Below the pieces are notes generated by a model. That model was not told the origin of the DNA. It ran no database searches and saw only the letters and a program-made list of their open reading frames with translations. A program made the position numbers and the translations under genes. Positions 1 to 6,967 of a stretch of DNA of 64,000 nt are shown here, in pieces (position 1 is the first letter of the stretch; every line of letters starts with the position of its first letter). The stretch is from an uncultured Aeromonadaceae bacterium. GTDB lineage: Bacteria; Pseudomonadota; Gammaproteobacteria; Enterobacterales; Aeromonadaceae. The DNA is taken from contig CAMFKP010000001.1 of assembly GCA_945957385.1 (NCBI GenBank), positions 1-64,000 of the forward strand. Reading direction: 5' to 3'.

Positions 1-286
1 ATCCGTCTGGGGTTTGGGGTGGTTCGTCTTCACACTAATTTGTGCAACAAAGCCGGTGCAATGAACAAACCCCGAGGCACATTAATGCGTGTATTATTTG
101 GCGAAGTGCATTGATCCCACGGGTAGTTGGGTTGTAGAAAAAAATCTTGCTAACACTACAGGCAGCTTTTTTTTCCCTGTTTTGCAGGGTTGTTTAAGTC
201 GCAGAAGTCGGGCGTGATCGCGAGAGTTTTAACCCTTGAATTGAGGGGAGCTGGTGCATTTTGCGATGCACCAGCCAGAGGGCGGT
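1..286. other. Left-edge region without a supported gene
   Basis: No convincing coding frame is visible. A weak hairpin (CCCTG...CAGGG) with a T tract before it lies near 165-190. A strong GCTGGTGCAT inverted repeat lies at 250-275. Confidence 0.5.
250..275. repeat. GCTGGTGC-type inverted repeat after gene 287-778
   Basis: Ten perfect base pairs (GCTGGTGCAT with ATGCACCAGC) around a 6-nt loop, 11 nt beyond the stop codon of the leftward gene. No T tract follows, so it is a weak terminator at best. It belongs to the window-wide GCTGGTGC family. Confidence 0.75.
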
Positions 287-778
287 TTATTTAATTTTGA
301 CGAGCACGCGCAAGTGTAGGCATTGGATGGTATGCCCGCCTGCGCGGACGGTGTTGATCGTTACGGTTTTCTTGCCGGCCTGGGTGTTTACTACGTAAAT
401 CCCATCGAAGCCATCTAAGGTGTGCGTGAAGCTCTCGCTGATGATTTCGGACACGCCAGCTTTTTCGAGTTTTTGAGCGATATTGGCGTTTCGTTTGGTG
501 GTAATGGCTTCGCAATTCCTTGTTACGAAATCAAGGACGTATGCTTGGCCTCGGCCATCGAATACGTTATACCAAGTTTTCCCTCCCGCGATATCGTACA
601 GACGATGGTAATACGCCCATTGGTTCGAGCGTAGCGACTGTGCCTCGGCGCTTTGCTTAAACTGTTGAATTGCAGCCATGCGACCAATCGCCCATTCTTT
701 GCTTGCTGCGAGCACTTCAGCATCCAGTGGCGAAAAAATATCGGCTAGTTTTGTCTGTATGCGGTGTAATGCACTCAT
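287..778 (-). CDS. Hypothetical protein, 163 aa
   Basis: Not recognised. A soluble protein with a helical, charged N-terminus and a beta-rich C-terminal half ending in a short basic strand (LRVLVKIK). The ATG sits directly behind a standard island leader (SD ACCGGAG). Its promoter is divergent from the one serving 959-1711. The only downstream signal is the GCTGGTGC hairpin at 250-275. Probably a monocistronic member of the leader-hairpin regulon. Confidence 0.75.
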   Translation of the reverse strand: MSALHRIQTKLADIFSPLDAEVLAASKEWAIGRMAAIQQFKQSAEAQSLRSNQWAYYHRLYDIAGGKTWYNVFDGRGQAYVLDFVTRNCEAITTKRNANIAQKLEKAGVSEIISESFTHTLDGFDGIYVVNTQAGKKTVTINTVRAGGHTIQCLHLRVLVKIK

Positions 779-855
779 TTTCCGGCTCCGGTATTTCCCT
801 GCGATTTGCTGGGCTTCATGTGATATATATTGTTCTTATGTCGTTGGGTTGTCAA
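779..855 (-). promoter_or_regulatory. Island promoter and leader hairpin
   Basis: TTGACA at 850-855, 17 nt, CAATAT, then ATATCACATGAAG. RNA hairpin at 797-813 (CCC-A-GC with GC-A-GGG), then SD CCGGAG. Serves 287-778. Confidence 0.8.
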
Positions 856-879
856 GGGCTGTTTATCCCTCGCCATTCT

Positions 880-958
880 TTGACATGGTGAGGTTAATGC
901 TATATTATTTATCACATGAAGCCCAGTCATTTCGGACGGGGCAATCGTGGAGTCTTTA
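880..958 (+). promoter_or_regulatory. Island promoter and leader hairpin
   Basis: TTGACA at 880-885, 17 nt, TATTAT at 903-908, then the ATCACATGAAG block. Hairpin 921-942 carries a compensated inner stem (GTC with GAC instead of GCC with GGC). SD GTGGAG. Serves 959-1711 on the plus strand. Confidence 0.8.
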
Positions 959-1711
959 ATGTCTACATCTCAAAATCCGCGCCTTAAAGCCGGTGTTCAA
1001 TATGCCTTTTTTGATGGGCACAAAAAATGCCGTGTGGCTACATGGCTCCTTGCAAACCAAGACCTACGGGCTAGTGTTATTCACCGCGCATCTACGGGCA
1101 TTAGCTCGGCCACGCACTGGGCTGAGATTCCAGCGCTGGATGATGCACGCTGGCGGCAGGGTAATCCATGGTCAGCGCCAGAGGCGCAAGACGTGGACGT
1201 TTTGATTCAATGCAAGATGGCAAGTAGCAAACAGATTTTGGTGAGTTGCCAGCGCAAGTCGGCACGAGATGTGGCAAATGTGAATCATCCGGTGTTTCAT
1301 GGCGCTGTCGCTTGGATGCTGGCCAGTGAGCTGACTCAAATAGCTTTATTTGAAGATCGGGCGGCTAGCCAGGACGATTCCATCATGATTAAAGGCCTAT
1401 TCAAAGCCCATTGGGATCGGTATGGCATTGAAGCTGGCTTAACGGAGGATTTGCAGCTATTGGCAACGCAAAACCCGATTGAATGGGATGAGGCGAAGAT
1501 TGAATTCCCGAATGAGCTGGCGGAAGTGCAAGCCTTGGGCTTTGAAACTATAGCGGAGGCGGATCAGCACCAGCAATGGATTGACGGAAAGAACACCCGT
1601 CACGCTGAGGCTGTAGCATTCCAATCAAGCCCTGAGGCGGAGCATCGAAAAGCGACTGGTGCAGCACAGCATGGCATTGATCCGAAGCAGATTGTGTGGG
1701 TTGAGCAATGA
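959..1711 (+). CDS. Hypothetical protein, 250 aa
   Basis: Not recognised. The ATG at 959 is preferred over an in-frame ATG at 947 because the SD (GGAG at 949-952) lies between them. The N-terminal half is beta-rich and mixed, and the C-terminal 60 residues are charged and helical. No signal peptide or membrane segment. Own island promoter with leader hairpin, and a strong terminator at 1789-1819, so this is a self-contained cassette. Confidence 0.75.
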   Translation: MSTSQNPRLKAGVQYAFFDGHKKCRVATWLLANQDLRASVIHRASTGISSATHWAEIPALDDARWRQGNPWSAPEAQDVDVLIQCKMASSKQILVSCQRKSARDVANVNHPVFHGAVAWMLASELTQIALFEDRAASQDDSIMIKGLFKAHWDRYGIEAGLTEDLQLLATQNPIEWDEAKIEFPNELAEVQALGFETIAEADQHQQWIDGKNTRHAEAVAFQSSPEAEHRKATGAAQHGIDPKQIVWVEQ

Positions 1712-1788
1712 CATGAAGTAGCTCTGGCCGGTGCTGGTGCTGCTATTGGGCGTGACGCTCTTACGTGCCTTCTTAAAGTGAATGCCGA

Positions 1789-1819
1789 AACAGCCCTGAT
1801 TAGTCAGGGCTGTTTTTTT
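1789..1819 (+). terminator. Intrinsic terminator
   Basis: ACAGCCCTGA and TCAGGGCTGT pair and are followed by seven T. It ends the transcript of 959-1711. Confidence 0.9.
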
Positions 1820-1939
1820 ATGTCGCAGGGCGTGATAGACGAGCCTTGGGCTTTGATGGGCTTGTTTTGAATCGGGGCGTGGGGTATGTATGGAATGCAG
1901 CTGGAAGCGGGCTATATGGCTGCGAGCCTGAGCCACTTA

Positions 1940-1971
1940 AGATAAAAGCCCTGACTCGCTGAGTAGGGCTT
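1940..1971 (-). terminator. Intrinsic terminator (leftward)
   Basis: AAGCCCT/AGGGCTT hairpin followed on the minus strand by TTTTATCTT. It lies 20 nt beyond the stop of 1991-2224 and ends that operon. Confidence 0.8.
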
Positions 1972-1990
1972 GGATATGTACCAATTGGGG

Positions 1991-2224
1991 TTAGCGAATT
2001 AAAACAGCCGGTACGCCACCGCGTGATACTTTGCGGCAGGTTTCCCAGTCCTTATCGGCCTCAGTCTTGGCCAGATTTACCATGCATGCTCTTATGTTCA
2101 ATTGAACCAATGTTGGATTGCCGTTGTTGTCGTTGCTAAGAACGCCAATGAAGCTTTGGCCAGGTACACCGGCATCCTTGAGCGCTTGCAGCTGCTGAAT
2201 CATGTCGTCTAATGTGGTGCGCAT
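1991..2224 (-). CDS. Hypothetical protein, 77 aa
   Basis: Not recognised. A small acidic N-terminus with a predicted helix (LDDMIQQLQALKDAG) and a more basic C-terminus. Its ATG lies inside the end of 2209-2538 (16-nt overlap) with SD GAGG about 8 nt upstream, so translation is probably coupled. Last gene of the operon 3067-1991. Confidence 0.65.
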   Translation of the reverse strand: MRTTLDDMIQQLQALKDAGVPGQSFIGVLSNDNNGNPTLVQLNIRACMVNLAKTEADKDWETCRKVSRGGVPAVLIR

Positions 2225-2538
2225 ACAGTAGCCTCTTCGGTTAGGTGGGCGTTGTGCTGGCTCTTCATGGCGCTGATTTCTGCCCGTGTGGCTAATCGCT
2301 TGCTAAATCCAATGCCGGCTGATACTAAGATGGGCTTTTCGGTTCGCCAGTGCTTGATTTCGTATTCTGCATAACGGCGCGGGGGGTTGCCATTCCATGA
2401 GGCGATCACATGCCTTTCATGCACTTCAAGGATGGTAGCAAGATGTACGGCAACGGTTTTGATGCGGGTGTTGCCCATGTATTGCTTTGTGACGGTGTAC
2501 AAAACATTGCCAGGCGAAAGTTTTTTGATATTGGCCAT
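2209..2538 (-). CDS. Hypothetical protein, 109 aa
   Basis: Not recognised. Beta-rich N-terminus (SPGNVLYTVTKQYMGNTRI) that could be a small SH3-like or KOW-like fold, which is an inference from pattern only. No promoter of its own, with 19 nt to the upstream gene 2558-2764. Weak SD. Overlaps the following gene. Confidence 0.65.
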   Translation of the reverse strand: MANIKKLSPGNVLYTVTKQYMGNTRIKTVAVHLATILEVHERHVIASWNGNPPRRYAEYEIKHWRTEKPILVSAGIGFSKRLATRAEISAMKSQHNAHLTEEATVCAPH

Positions 2539-2557
2539 ATTCTGGTGAGCTGATCAG

Positions 2558-2764
2558 TTATTGAATTGACGCTAGGTGCTTTTGCAGCCCCTCAAGTGCA
2601 GCATCCCGTGTGGGGAAGTCATCGCCGGATTTTCCGTCAGCATTCGCGACGAAGAACCATAGGCCATCAATGATGCGCTCATCAACTATGCCACCATTGA
2701 CCGGATCTGGATTCGTTGCAATGCCGTTTGGGTACGCTTCTGTCCAACCTGTAGGTAGAGGCAT
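2558..2764 (-). CDS. Hypothetical protein, 68 aa
   Basis: Not recognised. Start set at 2764 (MPLPTGW...) because SD TGGAG stands 8 nt upstream. An ATG at 2797 would place the leader hairpin inside the gene. Gly/Asp/Asn-rich. Preceded by a leader-type hairpin (2781-2803) but no promoter, so it is internal to the operon starting at 3067. Confidence 0.7.
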   Translation of the reverse strand: MPLPTGWTEAYPNGIATNPDPVNGGIVDERIIDGLWFFVANADGKSGDDFPTRDAALEGLQKHLASIQ

Positions 2765-2780
2765 TATTTTACTCCAGTGC

Positions 2781-2803
2781 GCCCCAATGCTGAGCAATGG
2801 GGC
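2781..2803 (-). promoter_or_regulatory. Promoterless leader hairpin
   Basis: GCCCCA pairs with TGGGGC, then one mismatch, then three more pairs and a 3-nt loop. Same place relative to the SD (TGGAG) as in the promoter cassettes, but within an operon and without -35/-10. Confidence 0.7.
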
Positions 2804-2818
2804 GTTTTGTTTTGTGGG

Positions 2819-3067
2819 TTAGGAGAGGGTACGAAGCAGGCGAACAACTTCGGCTGTTTGTGGGGCTTCTACGCTGTAGTTTTGGGCGATCAGATCGGCG
2901 AACTCGTTGGCCTTGACCGTCGTGTTGCGTTCAATGAGGTGGCCGAATGATTTGACTGCATGATCAAAGGTGAAAACGTCATCTTGTGACGCTAGTTCTG
3001 CTTTGCAGAACAGTTCGCCTGTGGTGTTGCGGCCAATGACGTTGGTGATATGTTGGGCTACTTGCAT
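2819..3067 (-). CDS. Hypothetical protein, 82 aa
   Basis: Not recognised. Soluble, mostly helical. First gene of a probable four-gene leftward operon (3067 to 1991). ATG directly behind a standard leader with SD CCGGAG. Confidence 0.7.
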   Translation of the reverse strand: MQVAQHITNVIGRNTTGELFCKAELASQDDVFTFDHAVKSFGHLIERNTTVKANEFADLIAQNYSVEAPQTAEVVRLLRTLS

Positions 3068-3147
3068 CGTATTGCTCCGGTGTTGCCCTGCCGGAATTGG
3101 CTGGGCTTCATGTGATATATATTGTAGGTTTTGCTTGTGGCTGTCAA
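3068..3147 (-). promoter_or_regulatory. Island promoter and leader hairpin
   Basis: TTGACA at 3142-3147, 17 nt, CAATAT, ATATCACATGAAG. Full-length hairpin 3085-3106 (GCCC-A-GCC, loop AATTCC, GGC-A-GGGC). Serves 2819-3067. Confidence 0.85.
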
Positions 3148-3240
3148 GCTAATGTTTTGGTGTGGTGGAGCGGTATAGGAAGGATCGATACGCGAGTGCG
3201 TATGTAGGTAAGGGAACGGCTAAATATACGGCAGAGGTTG

Positions 3241-3266
3241 CTGGTGCTGCGGTTAAACAGCACCAG
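3241..3266. repeat. GCTGGTGC-type inverted repeat
   Basis: CTGGTGCTG and CAGCACCAG, nine perfect pairs, 8-nt loop, 7 nt past the stop of 3274-3684. The stretch 3148-3240 shows nothing else. Confidence 0.75.
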
Positions 3267-3273
3267 GATTGCA

Positions 3274-3684
3274 TTACTTGATGTCAGAAGCAGCGGGGAC
3301 ACGGCTCGTTGTGAGGACGTAGGTTTGCCATGTAGCTGCGCTCGGTAGCGCTTGAATGATCGCAGTGAGGTTGGATCGTGATGGGTTTGTGGTTGTTTTG
3401 CCGCCGCTAATGATCGCGCCTTGCAGATAGATCAAGTCGGCAAGCGTTTCTGCACCGAGGTTGTTTTCTTGCCCAGCACCAAGGCCGGCGAAGTCGTCGT
3501 GAGCTGCGTTCATTTCCTGCATGAATTTAGCGGCAAGTATGGCGCGTTCGGCATGCATTTCGGTTTTGGTTTGGCCGTCAACCAGCTTTACCGCGTTTTC
3601 ATCATACCAGTGGGCTTTGCCATAGTCTGGTGTGCCATCAGGCAGTAGCGGGTCTACATGGGAAGGTCTGGATGCAACCTTCAT
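3274..3684 (-). CDS. Hypothetical protein, 136 aa
   Basis: Not recognised. Contains an N-terminal stretch (DPLLPDGTPDYGKAHWYD) then helical and Gly-rich segments. The ATG has no clear SD and overlaps the end of 3638-3919 by 47 nt in another frame. The overlap is long for coupled genes. The two frames may be one gene split by a frameshift, or the second may start by re-initiation. Confidence 0.6.
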   Translation of the reverse strand: MKVASRPSHVDPLLPDGTPDYGKAHWYDENAVKLVDGQTKTEMHAERAILAAKFMQEMNAAHDDFAGLGAGQENNLGAETLADLIYLQGAIISGGKTTTNPSRSNLTAIIQALPSAATWQTYVLTTSRVPAASDIK

Positions 3685-3919
3685 CCCATGCTACTGATGA
3701 AACTTCGGTACCGAGGCCGAGATCGTACTTACCGGCTTGAATACGTGGATTGTCCAGTAGATCATGAAAATCGAGTCGATTACTAGCGAACTCAATCGCT
3801 CCCGCTACAGTGTTAGCGGCAATATTTTTCACGGCAACATTGACGGTTGCCACGGCAATGACGTTAAAACGTGGCAGGGTGGCTGGTGCTGGTGCTGGTG
3901 CTTGGGTTTGAGATGACAT
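3638..3919 (-). CDS. Hypothetical protein, 93 aa
   Basis: Not recognised. Ala/Pro repeat at residues 7-14, then an alternating hydrophobic beta/alpha region (FNVIAVATVNVAVKNIAA). SD CAGGA before a run of A. Upstream is a C/G hairpin (3947-3966) but no promoter, so it is probably transcribed from the promoter of 3981-4241. See 3274-3684 for a possible frameshift. Confidence 0.65.
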   Translation of the reverse strand: MSSQTQAPAPAPATLPRFNVIAVATVNVAVKNIAANTVAGAIEFASNRLDFHDLLDNPRIQAGKYDLGLGTEVSSVAWDEGCIQTFPCRPATA

Positions 3920-3946
3920 TTTTTTTCCTGAGGCTTTTAATCGAAG

Positions 3947-3966
3947 CCCCTCCTTTTTGAGAGGGG
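3947..3966 (-). promoter_or_regulatory. Hairpin before gene 3638-3919
   Basis: CCCCTC pairs with GAGGGG about 25 nt upstream of the ATG, with no promoter and no T tract. Possibly a divergent promoterless leader hairpin. Confidence 0.4.
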
Positions 3967-3980
3967 TGTGAAGTGGCTAA

Positions 3981-4241
3981 TTAATTGTCGGGGGTGTGCT
4001 TAATCGTCACGCCTTCGGGCAAATTGTCTTGGGCTGCAATAGCATCCCCAGCGCGGCCAATGATGATATAGGCGGCGTCATCGGCAATACGATTAACGCT
4101 CAATAGACGCTTGGTGTGGCTGCGAACGTGCATTTTTGAATCTTCTTTACGCAGATACATCTGCATCGCAGTGTGTGCATAAAAGCCGCTATCAGTGGCA
4201 ATAATATGGCTGAGGGGGATTTTTTGTTCGTATGCAAACAT
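3981..4241 (-). CDS. Hypothetical protein, 86 aa
   Basis: Not recognised. The N-terminus contains FAYEQKIPLSHIIATDSGFYAH, and the C-terminus resembles a small alpha/beta domain. Directly behind a standard leader (SD CCGGAG). Likely operon with 3638-3919 and 3274-3684. Confidence 0.7.
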   Translation of the reverse strand: MFAYEQKIPLSHIIATDSGFYAHTAMQMYLRKEDSKMHVRSHTKRLLSVNRIADDAAYIIIGRAGDAIAAQDNLPEGVTIKHTPDN

Positions 4242-4318
4242 CGGTTTTCTCCGGTTTTGCCCTGCAATATGCTGGGCTTCTTGTGATATATAATGGCCTT
4301 TAATTGACTTTTTGTCAA
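4242..4318 (-). promoter_or_regulatory. Island promoter and leader hairpin
   Basis: TTGACA at 4313-4318, 17 nt, CATTAT, then ATATCACAAGAAG. Hairpin 4259-4277. The -35 is itself part of a TTGAC/GTCAA inverted repeat. Serves 3981-4241. Confidence 0.8.
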
Positions 4319-4369
4319 TACTGGGTCAGGTTTTATGAGAAAATCAATGATAACAATGAACAATAAAGT

Positions 4370-4735
4370 TTAGATTTTTTTGATCGCGTCAACGTGTTCA
4401 GCTACCACAGCGATTAGTTTTGCGGTCTCTTGCTCGCCGATCAATTCATAAGTGAGCAGTTCGGGCGTGGGTTGCCCAGGATCAATGTAATGGTTGCGAA
4501 GCAGCGGGATGGCAAGGAACTTGTTGATGAGTTTTGTGTTTCCAATCCGTAGGAAGGAAGAGTAGCCGTCAGCTTCGTCGAATGATTGAGCGACCAGTTT
4601 ATTGCCGTGTTTTAAATGCACTTCCCACCCATCACCGAACCATCCCTCGAATGAGTGGTAGTGAGTAAATTCAAAGCCTTCAGCTTCAACTGCATTTAAC
4701 AGGGCGGTGGCGATGGGTCGTTTAATGGGGAACAT
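4370..4735 (-). CDS. Hypothetical protein, 121 aa
   Basis: Not recognised. Aromatic-rich centre (HYHSFEGWFGDGWEVHLKHG) followed by a helical C-terminus with a Lys-Lys-Ile end. The SD is a weak variant (CTGGAT). Monocistronic. Confidence 0.7.
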   Translation of the reverse strand: MFPIKRPIATALLNAVEAEGFEFTHYHSFEGWFGDGWEVHLKHGNKLVAQSFDEADGYSSFLRIGNTKLINKFLAIPLLRNHYIDPGQPTPELLTYELIGEQETAKLIAVVAEHVDAIKKI

Positions 4736-4812
4736 GGCGTTAATCCAGTTTTGCCCAACGATTTATCGGGCTTCTTGTGATATATATTGCTCGCCTATTG
4801 GTTTTTTGTCAA
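4736..4812 (-). promoter_or_regulatory. Island promoter and leader hairpin
   Basis: TTGACA at 4807-4812, 17 nt, CAATAT, ATATCACAAGAAG. Hairpin 4753-4771 has a rebuilt stem (GCCC with GGGC, inner GAT with ATC). Serves 4370-4735. Confidence 0.8.
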
Positions 4813-4827
4813 TGCTGCGCTTTGAGG

Positions 4828-5073
4828 TTAATTAGAAACAGGATCGCGCCAGCACCAGTTGTTAGCGCCACAAAGTTGAATTTGTTTTTTGTTTTTGTGC
4901 TTCTGAATGAAGCGTTCAGCAGCATTGCCTGGGCTGAGGTATGGTACTTTTTTTGTTGTGATAAAGGCGACCAAATCACTAGAACGAAAACCGTTTGGTT
5001 TTTTGTGAGATTTCATCCATTCTTCCACGGCGACTTCTAACTCAACTGGTACTGCTATGCCATATACATTCAT
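4828..5073 (-). CDS. Hypothetical protein, 81 aa
   Basis: Not recognised. Basic (KSHKKPNG, QKHKNKK) with a C-terminal Cys/Trp-rich end. SD AAGGGG. Lacks the standard leader and is probably read from upstream (6414 to 4828). Confidence 0.6.
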   Translation of the reverse strand: MNVYGIAVPVELEVAVEEWMKSHKKPNGFRSSDLVAFITTKKVPYLSPGNAAERFIQKHKNKKQIQLCGANNWCWRDPVSN

Positions 5074-5119
5074 TTTTCGCCCCTTTGTGAGCGTCGTGTT
5101 ATCGACTTGAATATGAAGC

Positions 5120-5149
5120 GCCAGCAGTCGCTAATTAGCGATAGCTGGC
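5120..5149. repeat. Imperfect palindrome between genes
   Basis: GCCAGC and GCTGGC outside, TCGCTA and AGCGA inside. In the gap 5074-5169, with no T tract. Could be an attenuating or processing hairpin. Confidence 0.5.
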
Positions 5150-5169
5150 ATCTTAATTGTGCGCTTGAT

Positions 5170-5904
5170 TTAGGCCTTAAATGGCTGCTCAAGCACATAA
5201 TGGGTCATGCTGGTTCTGCCGACAAAATCATCTTTTTCAATGTTGTCTGGATCGTAATCTGGTGGCAGTGAGGGGGCGTCAATTTCAAAACTGCACGCCT
5301 GATCGCCGTAAACAAAGAGAACATAGCAGGGTTCGCCGCCGATCAAGATAAAACCTTCGGTTCCATCTGAAAACTTGATGAATTTAATCCAGTCAGGCAA
5401 ATATTCGTGATAGTAGCCTAGCCAGGCTTCATCCATAAATGGTTTTGCTAGTTCAGCCTTGTCGTCACCCCCAACATCAGTAACTTCGATGATTTCCGCG
5501 ACTTGGAACGGCAAATCAGCTGTTACCTTGCCACCTGTTTTGTCGTAGAACGGCCCAAATAATTGCTGGCTAAATTTCGTGTCTTTCAGTTCAAAGACGA
5601 TATCGCCTTGATAGCCAGGCCCATCCGAAATGTACGGTTTGAATACGACGATGTTTTTGCTATCGGCAATTGTTGGCAGCTTGGCAAAGCTGTTTTCTGC
5701 GAAACACGCACTGAGCAAGTCTTGCTGCGACTGGAAAATGAAATCGCAGTTGCGTTCATGATCATAATCTGGCTGACCATCTTCAATCCGCATTGGAATT
5801 TGCACAATGGTTTGTGGTTGATTGGTTGCATAGCCAATGAAGCAGCCATGTAGGGGGTCTGCGACAAGGATGTGCTTATCTGTATTGATGATTGGGTTTT
5901 GCAT
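5170..5904 (-). CDS. Hypothetical protein, 244 aa
   Basis: Not recognised. Start set at 5904 (MQNPIINTD) behind SD CCGGAGAG. An in-frame start at 5931 would run through the leader hairpin. Mostly beta, acidic, no membrane segment. The centre contains Pro/Tyr/Gly turns (KPYISDGPGYQGD). The leader hairpin (5923-5939) has no promoter, so it is co-transcribed with 5992-6414. Confidence 0.7.
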   Translation of the reverse strand: MQNPIINTDKHILVADPLHGCFIGYATNQPQTIVQIPMRIEDGQPDYDHERNCDFIFQSQQDLLSACFAENSFAKLPTIADSKNIVVFKPYISDGPGYQGDIVFELKDTKFSQQLFGPFYDKTGGKVTADLPFQVAEIIEVTDVGGDDKAELAKPFMDEAWLGYYHEYLPDWIKFIKFSDGTEGFILIGGEPCYVLFVYGDQACSFEIDAPSLPPDYDPDNIEKDDFVGRTSMTHYVLEQPFKA

Positions 5905-5922
5905 CGCGGTCTCTCCGGTTTT

Positions 5923-5939
5923 GCCCTGCATTGCACGGC
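5923..5939 (-). promoter_or_regulatory. Promoterless leader hairpin
   Basis: GCC with GGC, then a G-G mismatch where other copies have A-A, then TGC with GCA. Followed by SD CCGGAG. No -35/-10. Confidence 0.65.
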
Positions 5940-5951
5940 TTCATGATGTTC

Positions 5952-5975
5952 GCCGCCAACTTATCAGTTAGCGGC
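5952..5975. repeat. Hairpin in the intergenic gap
   Basis: GCCGC and GCGGC with inner AACT and AGTT, between 5170-5904 and 5992-6414. No T tract. Confidence 0.4.
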
Positions 5976-5991
5976 TTACTCGATTGCGGGT

Positions 5992-6414
5992 TTAGCTGAT
6001 TCTTACAAGTTTGGCCATCGCTTCTGGATAGAGCAGCCCCTGTACCTTTTCGATTAATGAGTGCTTCATCTTGGCTTGGCGTTCTGGCGGCAATTGAAGG
6101 TATTGGTCGCGGTACTTGTGGCCATCAAGTGCCATGGCCAGTTGGGCATCGAGCGGAGCAAAAATAGCGATCCGTGCGTCGAGTTCAAGGTTTTTACGGA
6201 TATATTCGGCAGCAAACTCGGCTGATGGATCAATGGCGGCATAGAAGCGACCACATACAAAATCACCGTCGAATGTTTTGTGTCCGACCAGTGGGCGTGG
6301 TGCATTAAAGACCAGCCAGCTTGCAGGTACGTCAAAGCCGATGGCGTTGAAGTAGGTTTTGGCTTGGGATAGCAAGGTTTCGTGCTGCGTTACAAAAGTC
6401 ATATTTTGAGTCAT
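5992..6414 (-). CDS. Hypothetical protein, 140 aa
   Basis: Not recognised. Helix-rich, with a conserved-looking DGHKYRDQYLQLPPERQAK segment. Standard leader and SD CCGGAG. First gene of the group running to 4828. Confidence 0.7.
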   Translation of the reverse strand: MTQNMTFVTQHETLLSQAKTYFNAIGFDVPASWLVFNAPRPLVGHKTFDGDFVCGRFYAAIDPSAEFAAEYIRKNLELDARIAIFAPLDAQLAMALDGHKYRDQYLQLPPERQAKMKHSLIEKVQGLLYPEAMAKLVRIS

Positions 6415-6491
6415 CGGTTTTCTCCGGTTTATCCCTGTTCATTTCTGGGATTGATGTGGTATATATTGGCCTTTTATGTTGCTTTTGTCAA
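6415..6491 (-). promoter_or_regulatory. Island promoter and leader hairpin
   Basis: TTGACA at 6486-6491, 17 nt, CAATAT, then ATACCACATCAA. Hairpin 6431-6451 has the outer stem changed to ATCCC with GGGAT, a compensated change. Confidence 0.8.
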
Positions 6492-6661
6492 TGTTTTTTG
6501 GGGTTGTAATTTAATTTTGTTTCTTCGGCGTTATCGTTTAATGCTTTGATTTGTATTGCATATACTTCTCTATTTGGACGCATGTCAATTGGCTATTTGC
6601 TAAATACAATTAAAGGTGTAGCATGGTGTCTTTATAGGGTTTATTTTAAGAAAGAGGGGCT

Positions 6662-6901
6662 ATGGTTTCTCAGTCTCAATTGGACTATTTGGACGATGTT
6701 GCCCAAGATGCTTGGCATGGCAAGTACGAACGGGTAGGGGTGCTTTCCAGTGGGGAGCGTCGTTATGTGGCGCTGGCATCAGGCCGGATGCGTGAGTTGT
6801 GCCCTGGTGACTCGATTCCCTATGCAATGAGTTCGCTGGATGCTGAGTGGGTGGCTCACATGGCGGAAAAGTGGAAAAATTGGGGGCAGCCGAAAAGCTA
6901 A
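6662..6901 (+). CDS. Hypothetical protein, 79 aa
   Basis: Not recognised. SD GAGGGG 3 nt before the ATG. Acidic, two Trp-rich helices at the C-terminus (EWVAHMAEKWKNWGQ). Stands alone, with no island leader. The CRISPR-like array starts 67 nt beyond its stop codon. A functional link to the array is possible but not supported by sequence. Confidence 0.6.
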   Translation: MVSQSQLDYLDDVAQDAWHGKYERVGVLSSGERRYVALASGRMRELCPGDSIPYAMSSLDAEWVAHMAEKWKNWGQPKS

Positions 6902-6967
6902 AAAGCGTGATTTTTGGCGATGCATTTGATGCAAAAAGCTGAATAATCAGTGGTATGTTTGTTTGAG
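6902..6967 (+). promoter_or_regulatory. Short upstream region of the repeat array
   Basis: Sixty-six bases between 6662-6901 and the first repeat. AT-rich, with TGCATTTGATGCA (imperfect palindrome) at about 6922-6934. By position it would be the array leader. No confident promoter can be named. Confidence 0.35.

Noticed and set aside
1625-1936. Minus-strand frame of 103 codons
   Set aside because: It crosses a terminator and overlaps 959-1711 with unlikely composition.
4242-4318. Frpo-type single-stranded promoter formed by folding of -35 and -10
   Set aside because: Only this copy shows a TTGAC/GTCAA fold at -35. Other copies do not pair -35 with -10, so the general model is unsupported.
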